Shown here in pieces: positions 58,175 to 64,000 of a stretch of 64,000 bases of DNA. The notes under the pieces are model-generated. The model saw only the letters and a list, made by a program, of their open reading frames with translations, searched no databases and was not told where the DNA came from. Source of the DNA: Mesostigma viride (taxonomy: Eukaryota > Streptophyta > Mesostigmatophyceae > Mesostigmatales > Mesostigmataceae); contig RPFO01000850.1 of assembly GCA_009746045.1 (NCBI GenBank), positions 45,001-109,000 on the forward strand, written 5' to 3'. Both the position numbers and the translations under genes were made by a program. Position 1 is the stretch's first letter. Every line of letters starts with the position of its first letter.

Positions 58175-58786
58175 CTAGAGCTTGTGCAGGGTTTTATATT
58201 CCTGCAGCAGGCGACTACACCCATCTAGCTCACTCTCCGTATACCAAACCTTGTCTACTTCACTACGAGCATACATCCACTTCACTTTATACTGACGCTG
58301 GGTACCGCGGCCCTTTTTGATATCTCTATGGGCCACGATGCTTTCTACTTCGTCTTCTACTTCCCCAGTGTCAGGGTTATGCTCTAAAGGGGCAGGCGCT
58401 AACTCCCTGCCAGCGAACGTACTAGGATGGTACAGTTTAAGCTGGCTCCTATGGAAGGTGTTTGAATGCGTTTGCCAGGAGGTAGGGATATCGACTTTAT
58501 ATAAGAAATTTCCTACCCTAGACAACACATGGAAGGGTCCTAAGAAGGCGGGCCTAAGTTTGACCTTCAGTTCTGCTTCAAACTTATGAGCAAAACGGCC
58601 AACACGGGGGCCTTCTACTAATACTAGATCTCCTATTTCTATCTCAGGTGCTCGTCTATCTAAGGAGGCACGCAACCTAGCAAGGTACTTAGCCTGAGCT
58701 TTTTGGTACCCTGAGATCGCGTGGTCATGAGCAGTTTTCATTCTATCTAGTAAGGACTGTACACCTTCTACAGTATCTCGGGACAC
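58175..58786 (-). pseudogene. Integrase C-terminus with chromodomain
   Basis: Continuation of the gypsy integrase after a frame break near 58790-58850. GDLVLVEGPRVGRFAHKFEA and LRPAFLGPFHVLSRVGNFLY are the GPF/Y module. HSNTFHRSQLKLYHP follows. Near the C-terminus EVEDEVESIVAHRDIKKGRG, then YKVKWMYAR and VWYTESELDGCSRLLQEY, matches a chromodomain (about residues 138-190), including aromatic positions equivalent to the methyl-lysine cage. In chromoviruses this domain tethers the integrase to modified histones, commonly H3K9me. Confidence 0.87.
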
Positions 58787-58850
58787 ATCATCCTTGTCCC
58801 GTAGAGGACTAGCTAGAGAGAGGTAGGGGTAAGGGGCTGTCTACCAGTAT

Positions 58851-59792
58851 CTAAGAAGAAGGGCGTATACCATGCGCAGCTTGGGGACAATTGTTGAGGG
58901 AGAACTCTACCAAACATAAATAATCCTCCCAATCACTACCCGAGCCATTAACATAGTGCCTAAGCGCTTCTTCTACTACTCTATTAAGACGCTCTACTAA
59001 ATGAGAGGAGGAGGAGTGGTAGGCAGTACCGTAGGTAACCTTGGTACCGATGGCAGCGAAAAACTGCTGCCAAAAATCTGAGGTAAATAATTTATCCTTA
59101 TCACTAATAAACTGCCTACTCAATCCATGATATCTATATACATTATTGAGGTATAGGCGTGCGCAATCACGTGCGGTGAGTTCTAAAGGACACGGCACAA
59201 GATGGCACATACGAGTAAAACGATCTATGAACACAAGGATTTGGGCATTGCCCCTATCATTCTTTCTAAAAGGTCCTACAAAATCCATCATGATAGAATC
59301 CCAAGGCATGATGGGGTCAGGCAAGGTCCTAGGTTCTGCTATCTGTCCTACGTTATTGGGTTTCATTTCCTGGCAAGATTGACAAGTTCTAACATACTCA
59401 TCTACATCCTTATAAAGGGAAGGCCAGTAATAAGAGCGGGCTACTAGGTCCCGTACCCGTTTACCACCCTGATGAGCAGCTAAGTCATGTAACTCAAAGA
59501 GCAAGGAGGAGCGACAGATAGGAGGGACATACAGGCGCCATTGAGGGGGAGAATCTGCTATCTGCACATATAAAAACCCACCTACAAATTTACAAGGGTG
59601 CTTGCCTAATTGTTGGGGATGTGCAGCAATGGCAGCTAATGCTTCCGGCTCAGTGGCCGTAAATCTACTAATAAGGCGTTCAAGATCAGAGGTAGGCATC
59701 GCTACAGAAGTATCCAGAACAGGTTTAAAGAGATCTCCTACCGCCTTGCCAAAGAGAAGGCACTGTTTCAAGTGAGTCCCGTCGGTTACCAC
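58851..59792 (-). pseudogene. Gypsy integrase, zinc-binding domain and catalytic core
   Basis: The frame starts without ATG (GTG at 59792; open slightly further upstream). HDLAAHQGGKRVRDLVARSY with CQSC is the HHCC zinc-binding domain. Catalytic core: SIMMDFVGPF (Asp), FIDRFTRMCHLVPCP, QFISDKDKLFTSDFW (Asp) and SSHLVERLNRVVEEALRHYV (Glu). The usual HPQTDGQTER block is changed to HSSSSHLVER, but the Glu is kept. The frame ends GIRPSS at 58851. The part before the zinc finger should be RNase H and RT in a full element but is missing. Confidence 0.88.
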
Positions 59793-60004
59793 GATTGTTG
59801 TTATGGTTGTTATTATTATTATTACTCATAGTAGGAGTATTGGTAGGTATAGGCGACATGTTACCACCCACTGGATCCATTTTTATTTAAGTAAATGATC
59901 AGAAATCTAACTGAAAGCAACAAGGATAAAGGACAAGGCCTAATATAAGGCAAGGAAAGAAAAGAAAAAGATTTTAATGGCTTAAAAGAAGGAAACAATT
60001 TAAA

Positions 60005-60397
60005 TCAATCCTTTTTAACAACAGTAATGGATAGGGAACCGAATTCTAAGGTGAGAGGAGTATCTAAGCTAGATGAGGATGCAGCCCTCTTAGGGGGAGA
60101 CGAAGGAGGGGTAGCAAAATCTAGAGCTTCTACAGGAGGGCGACCATGAGGAGTAGAACGTACGTGTAGGCCTAGATCTGATACGCTATGGTCTATAAGG
60201 AATTGTTGAGCTTCCTCGAAGGTAACAAATTTCTTATACCTAATTACATTATATGTACGATTTTGCACTATCTTCCTAGCATCTGACCAAGAGAGGAAAA
60301 TGGCTGACCATTGAGGGGTAATAACTACGTAATACTTAGCTAAACTATTATCACTAGATGAATGGGAAGGCGCAGTAAAAACACGACGTTGACTCAT
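60005..60397 (-). CDS. Small ORF with an RNase H1/viroplasmin-like N-terminal domain
   Basis: 130 codons, ATG at 60397. Residues about 20-68 (LAKYYVVITPQWSAIFLSWS, RYKKFVTFEEAQQFLIDHS) follow the pattern of the hybrid-binding domain at the N-terminus of eukaryotic RNase H1, also called viroplasmin (Cauli_VI): Y-Y-V-V, a strand ending in S-W, then Y-K-x-F and an E-A helix. The C-terminal half is Pro/Ser-rich with no RNase H catalytic domain. It lies where gag is expected. Such a domain would bind RNA-DNA hybrid or double-stranded RNA. The assignment rests on pattern recognition. Confidence 0.6.
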   Translation of the reverse strand: MSQRRVFTAPSHSSSDNSLAKYYVVITPQWSAIFLSWSDARKIVQNRTYNVIRYKKFVTFEEAQQFLIDHSVSDLGLHVRSTPHGRPPVEALDFATPPSSPPKRAASSSSLDTPLTLEFGSLSITVVKKD

Positions 60398-60727
60398 GAT
60401 AACTCACCTGGCGCGTCTTGTGATGTCAAGCTAGACGAGGTAGGGGTAGGCGACTTAGCTGGACGATCTGGATCACCGAAAGAAGAAGGAGGGCGGAAGT
60501 TTCCAGCTCTCGTCCTAAGTCAGCGGCCGGATATTCCAGCGCTCGTCCTAACACAGCGCCCCGTAGCTCTGCGGGTGCGGCCGTCTAATAAAACAGCAGC
60601 ACAAGGAAAAAGGTGTAGGTACTGCGACGCTAATCGTCTCCGAACAGTAATACTCCCCTATCTAAGACAGGAAACAACCGTAAGCAGGAAAACAAGGCGA
60701 AGGACAGGCTAACTACGAAAGGATTTA

Positions 60728-61084
60728 TCAGCTGCGAGCAGGTCTAGCTTCTAGGTAGAGCGTGTCCCGAAACGGGCAGCACGACTCTCCTAGCTTGAAG
60801 GCGACCCGCCCATTACCTATCAAGGAAGTGTCGACTTCTTGTTCCTGGACGCGGAAGGGGTCTTGAACAGGTGTATGTGGCAAGGGATAGTCGTCTCGTT
60901 CACTACCTACTGAAGTTCCTCCGGAACCATTGTTACGCCGCGGATATCTACCTCCACCTCTACCTCTAATGGGCCTGATACTACCTAAACTGGTCAGGCC
61001 TCCTCTACTTAACCCTCTGGCGAAAGACGAACGTGACGGAGCTGATCTCAATGCGTTAACGTAAGTGTTACTATAATACGCCAT
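60728..61084 (-). CDS. RG-rich small ORF starting inside the 5' LTR
   Basis: 118 codons from the ATG at 61084 (within the LTR) to 60728. The LTR-encoded half is basic and RG-rich (SIRPIRGRGGGRYPRRN), crosses the LTR end at 60931 and continues into the leader. RGG stretches bind RNA. It may be a real leader protein or a chance frame. Confidence 0.35.
   Translation of the reverse strand: MAYYSNTYVNALRSAPSRSSFARGLSRGGLTSLGSIRPIRGRGGGRYPRRNNGSGGTSVGSERDDYPLPHTPVQDPFRVQEQEVDTSLIGNGRVAFKLGESCCPFRDTLYLEARPARS
60917..60930 (-). promoter_or_regulatory. Candidate primer-binding site of the chromodomain element
   Basis: One base inside the 5' LTR the minus strand reads TGGTTCCGGAGGAAC, which starts with TGG as expected for pairing with a tRNA CCA end. 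The tRNA is not identified. Confidence 0.45.
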
Positions 61085-61503
61085 ACAACCATTTATCAAA
61101 ACCCGTTTACTCCAGGAATAGAGGAAGGAAACACAACTACACTGCCGTGACCCAAGCCTATATGTGTTAATTCATTTAACACACGCCGAGTGCACACACA
61201 AGGGGTAGAACGCGCATAAATGGTCACCAACGGTCCAACACGCTCGGGCCGACATGGCCCTCGCCTACAGATGCACGCTGGTCCACTACATCTACTGATG
61301 CACGCTGGTCCACTACATTCTACCACAGGATCAGGACCACTAGTAAAGTACGCGGCGCGGCGCCCAACGGCACCCAATGTACCACAGTACTGTTACGAGG
61401 ACAATAATGTCCCGGTAGGAGCCTAAACGTAAACCTAGGGACAACCGAGGCAAAAGACCTAATTTACGTCCGTAACTACAACGAATTGTTACGCGACGTA
61501 ACA
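60931..61503 (-). repeat. 5' LTR of the chromodomain gypsy element
   Basis: One visible substitution relative to 54870-55442 (GGTCACC versus GGTTACC). Confidence 0.92.
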
Positions 61504-61555
61504 TTGCCCCTCGCTTTAAATAATTTATGATAATTATTTAAAAAGAAAGTATGGG

Positions 61556-61984
61556 AGTTGTGCTCCCGAGTGGCATCTATCCGCTGGCCGGTAGTCGCCG
61601 GCCTGGGCGCCTAGTCAGGTGGGCATCAAAGATTGGTGTCTAGATGCTAGTCGGTGCCTAAGCAAGGTACGGAAGCCAGTGCGCGCCGGGACGGTCAGAG
61701 AACCGTCGCCCTCGGTAGCACAGATCCGCTGAGTGCCGGTAGTCTCGGGTTAGAGGCTCGAGCATGCACTATCGGGTAGCCTACCGGTAGCCTCGGGTTA
61801 GAGGCTCGAGCATGCCTTATCGGTTAGCGCCGCGCCGCTGAGCTCCTTGCGGCCTGGCCAGCAGCAAGGGTTCAATAGCAATCAGTGGCGGCTGCGGGCT
61901 CAGCCTCCCACAATCGGTTCCCCAAACAACAAAAATCCCGTCTCCATCGCCGGCGTGCTAGCCAGCGGTGAAGGGCATTCAACT
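61556..61984 (+). repeat. 3' LTR of copia element 2
   Basis: Lacks four bases (TTAA/ATTA) present in the 5' LTR at about 49269 and has two substitutions. It is followed by the GCATT duplication. Confidence 0.9.
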
Positions 61985-63208
61985 GCATTGGAATGGTCCA
62001 CCCCAGCGCGGTGTACAATGGTCATGTTATATTCTTGAATAATCATGGCCCAGCGCGCCAGCTTGCCAGTCAGATTAGCACTTGTCATCAACCACTGCAG
62101 TGGCTGATGGTCGGTGACCAGCGTGAACTGACGCCCGAACAAGTATGGCCGAAAATGTTTGATGGCCCACACCACGGCCAGAGCCTCGCCCTCATACGAT
62201 GAGTACTTGGCCTCAGCCGTGTTGTTGCTCCTGCTGGCATACGCCACCACATGTTCCTTGCCATGCACGTCCTTCTGTGCCAACACAGCACCAAGTCCAA
62301 CCCTGGACCAATCCGTGTATAGCACAAATGGATGGGCATAGTCGGGCTGACCGGAGTATCGGCGCTGAGGTGAGCTCTGCCTTGATGGTCTCAATTGCGC
62401 GTTGCTGCGCCGGACCCCATGCCCAGACTGCACCTTTCTTCAACAGCTCCGTCAGTGGCTTAACCTTGGTGCTGAAGTTGGGGATATAACCTCGGTAATA
62501 CCCCGCCAGCCCCAGGTAAGCCCGCACACCCGCCACATCCGTGGGCGTTGCTGCGTTGACGATCGCTTCCACCTTGGCCGCTTGTGGAGTTCTGCCGCCA
62601 GGAATGATCTGGTGTCCGAGGAAGTCGAGGCTCCGCTGCGCAAACTGACACTTCTCGGGATGCAGCTTTAGGTTGGCTCGCGCCAGTGCCATGCGCACCT
62701 GCTCAAGGTGCTGGAGGTGTTGCTCAAATGTCTCACTGAAGATGATCACATCATCAATGTAACACGCAGCGAATGGCATGCCATTCAACACTTGATCCAT
62801 GGCACGCTGAAAGATGGCACTCGCATTCCTATGCCCGAAAGGCATCATGACCCACTCATAGAGTCGGTGGCCCCCCCAGAACGCGAGCTTGCGTTGGTCA
62901 CCCTCCGCCACTTGGATTTGGTGAAACCCACTGCGGAGGTCTAGGGATGAGATGAACTGCACGCGTGGCGATATCCGGTCAAGCACATCGTCCACTCGCG
63001 GCATGGGGTACCTGTCCATCGGGGTGTGTGCGTTGAGTTGCCGCAGGTCCGTCGCCATGCGCATCACAGTCCATTCACCTGTCACCGCATCCTTCTTGGG
63101 CGCCACGACGGTCGCGGCCGCATAGTTGGATGTGGATGACCGAGTGATGCCAGCAGCCTCCAGCTCCTCGCATTGCTGCTGCACAAACTCCAGCTCAGCT
63201 TGACTCAG
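61985..63208 (-). pseudogene. PHD-gypsy reverse transcriptase and RNase H
   Basis: RT: SSTSNYAAATVVAPKKD, TDLRQLNAHTPMDRYPMPRV, FISSLDLRSGFHQIQVAEGD (Asp), LYEWVMMPFGHRNASAIFQR and FAACYIDDVIIFSETFEQHL (YIDD box), then LDFLGHQIIPGG and YLGLAGYYRGYIPNFS. After a frameshift near 62345: RNase H with FVLYTDWSRVGLGAVLAQ (Asp), YSSYEGEALAVVWAIKHFRP (Glu) and TLVTDHQPLQWL (Asp). The last codons VDHSNA are cut by the copia 2 insertion. The N-terminal side of RT (LSQAELEFVQQQ) is cut by the palindrome at 63209. Confidence 0.92.
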
Positions 63209-63362
63209 AGTTGTACAAGCTACTGCTTATACTTTTTTATGCGGAAACCTTTTTGCTAAGGTTAACGCATATTCTTACATCCTGCGCAGGATGTAAGAAT
63301 ATGCGTTAACCTTAGCAAAAAGGTTTCCGCATAAAAAAGTATAAGCAGTAGCTTGTACAACT
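63209..63362. repeat. Perfect 154-bp palindrome (77-bp arms)
   Basis: Centre between 63285 and 63286 (CCTGC/GCAGG). The arms read AGTTGTACAAGCTACTGC...inwards, without mismatch or loop. The outer 50 bases of an arm recur at 63605-63655. It looks like a fold-back MITE with no internal sequence. Confidence 0.93.
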
Positions 63363-63604
63363 TAAAACCTTTGCGCGTTGGGGCGGAATATTAAGCGGGT
63401 CCCTAACTAGGGTTTACTTCCGCATCGAATTACTAATTCGATATCGAATTACTGATTCGATATTAAACCCGGGAAGGTCCGATATCTACCTCGCTTGGCG
63501 ATTAATTAGGTCCGACCGGTGCCCCGGCGGATCCTCCCAAATAAACCCTACTCGGCACTGTCCCCACGAGGTTTCGAACCCATGACTTCCGCGCCGCGCC
63601 GGTT
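63363..63604 (-). other. Segment with a tRNA-like B box (possible SINE fragment)
   Basis: On the minus strand CATGGGTTCGAAACCTCGTG (about 63567-63586) resembles a tRNA T-arm/B box (GGTTCGAANCC), followed by sequence similar in layout to tRNA-derived SINEs. No A box or acceptor stem is seen. Two imperfect ATTCGATATCGAATTACT repeats lie at 63425-63465. Confidence 0.3.
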
Positions 63605-63655
63605 CTAAGTTGTACAAGCTACTGCTTATACTTTTTTATGCGGAAACCTTTTTGC
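63605..63655. repeat. Third copy of the palindrome arm
   Basis: AAGTTGTACAAGCTACTGCT and the following 30 bases equal the left arm at 63209-63258. The similarity stops where repeat R begins. Confidence 0.88.
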
Positions 63656-64000
63656 TGATAGTCCGGGAATGGGTTTTTGGCATTTTTAGACCCCTGAAAA
63701 TGCAAAAAAATCATAACTCATAGGCCACAACTCCAAATACCCCCAACCAAGGTGCTAGGAGTATCTACACTTCAAGGGCTTTCAGAAAATGCAATAATAT
63801 CACGAGTCCATTTAGTGCTTTGCAAGATATTTACTGCCAAAGTTGGACAAAAGACGATCATTTTCAGGCAAGGGAAATCCCCTTAGTAGTTTACCCCTGC
63901 AGGGAGGGTTCTAAAAAATTATTCTGGGGTTGGACAATGTCAATAGATAGTGCCACCATGATTTCCTTGGGTCAGACCGCACGGATAGCCCATCTGACCT
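63656..64000. repeat. Dispersed repeat R, copy 2 (leaves the window)
   Basis: Matches 20197-20560 with small indels, including ATAGTCCGGGAATGGGTTTT at the start and CACGGATAGCCC at the end. Confidence 0.82.

Larger units (their letters stand above)
54870..61503 (-). mobile_element. Chromodomain Ty3/gypsy element lacking reverse transcriptase
   Basis: 573-bp LTRs (54870-55442, 60931-61503; ends TGTTAC...GTAACA) differ at one position that I see. TTGCC flanks the element (54865-54869, 61504-61508). A minus-strand purine tract next to 55442 gives the orientation. On the minus strand: 5' LTR, RG-rich ORF, RNase H1/viroplasmin-like ORF, a short Asn-rich start (59878), integrase, chromodomain, a long third ORF, 3' LTR. 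Protease, RT and RNase H are absent. The Asn-rich ATG frame stops being useful about 80 bases before the integrase frame opens, which suggests an internal deletion there. Confidence 0.9.
49164..61984 (+). mobile_element. Ty1/copia retrotransposon 2 (plus strand), split by a chromodomain gypsy element
   Basis: LTRs of 433 and 429 bp (49164-49596, 61556-61984) begin AGTTGTGCTCCC and end GGGCATTCAACT. They differ by about two substitutions and one 4-bp indel. GCATT flanks the element. Order: LTR, gag, UGA, integrase, protease-like, reverse transcriptase, RNase H, a non-coding 3' part, purine tract, LTR. The gypsy element at 54870-61503 (duplication TTGCC) lies in the 3' non-coding part. Without it the element is about 6.2 kb. 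Confidence 0.92.
47261..63208 (-). mobile_element. Ty3/gypsy element with PHD-finger integrase, split by copia 2
   Basis: On the minus strand the right part (61985-63208) is reverse transcriptase and RNase H, and the left part (47279-49163) is integrase. Between them sits the 12.8-kb copia 2, flanked by GCATT (49159-49163, 61985-61989). After removal with one GCATT the codons of VDHSNA and DGLS join in frame. A minus-strand purine tract (47261-47280) follows the pol stop, so the 3' LTR should begin near 47260. Gag, protease and 5' LTR are missing; the RT frame is cut off at 63208 by the palindrome. Confidence 0.87.

Noticed and set aside
60005-60397. An inserted caulimovirus
   Set aside because: Only a small viroplasmin-like domain is seen, inside a gypsy element with clear LTRs and chromodomain integrase; no movement protein or pararetroviral polymerase is present.

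Overview
The window looks like nuclear DNA of a green alga (Chlorophyta). The only complete host gene I recognise is a five-exon plastid omega-6 (delta-12) fatty-acid desaturase of the FAD6/DES6 type at 9592-11856. The repeats also fit a chlorophyte: L1-type LINEs with short TAAT-type tails, CCAT microsatellites and algal-style copia and gypsy elements. I cannot fix the class. A partial Gln/Pro-rich gene runs off the left edge on the minus strand (931 to 2). Nearly everything else is transposable elements, many nested inside one another, plus very long microsatellites.

Layout. 1-931: Q-rich gene. 2087-2452: transposase remnant next to a perfect 2.8 kb GTT repeat (2647-5431). 6055-9090: non-autonomous TA-flanked elements, one carrying a TTAA-flanked element. 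9592-11856: FAD6. 12121-22690: 5'-truncated LINE copies of two related families inserted into one another's tails, and a second TTAA-flanked element. 22685-41593: one LINE (about 5.3 kb of its own sequence) split by two insertions. The first is a hAT-like element (25903-30074) that carries a recent LTR element without genes (27063-29902). The second is a Ty1/copia element on the minus strand (30247-39623) that carries a third TTAA-flanked element (32183-34088). 41594-45890: a second, truncated LINE tail made almost wholly of CCAT repeats and interrupted by a tandem repeat. About 47261-63208: a gypsy element on the minus strand whose integrase ends in a PHD finger. It is split between RNase H and integrase by a second copia element (49164-61984, plus strand), which is itself split by a chromodomain gypsy element (54870-61503, minus strand). 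The right edge holds a perfect 154-bp palindrome and a dispersed repeat.

The nesting is read directly from target-site duplications: GCATT, TTGCC, CCCAC, GCGCG, CCCGGG, TTAA, and 11-14 bp duplications for the LINEs. In the cases I followed (LINE ORF2 twice, the copia pol with the TTAA element, and the PHD-gypsy pol), removing an insert with one duplication restores the reading frame of the host element.

The most unusual biology is in the two copia elements. They share LTR ends of the form AGTT...AACT, gag and pol in the same frame separated by one UGA followed by CG, an aspartic-protease-like domain located after the integrase rather than before it, and an HGDD box where copia reverse transcriptases usually have YVDD. 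The chromodomain element is also odd: it has an RNase H1/viroplasmin-like small ORF and a large ORF after the integrase, but no reverse transcriptase. Most element ORFs carry frameshifts although their LTR pairs are nearly identical, so either indel errors in the sequence or trans-mobilised defective copies must be considered.
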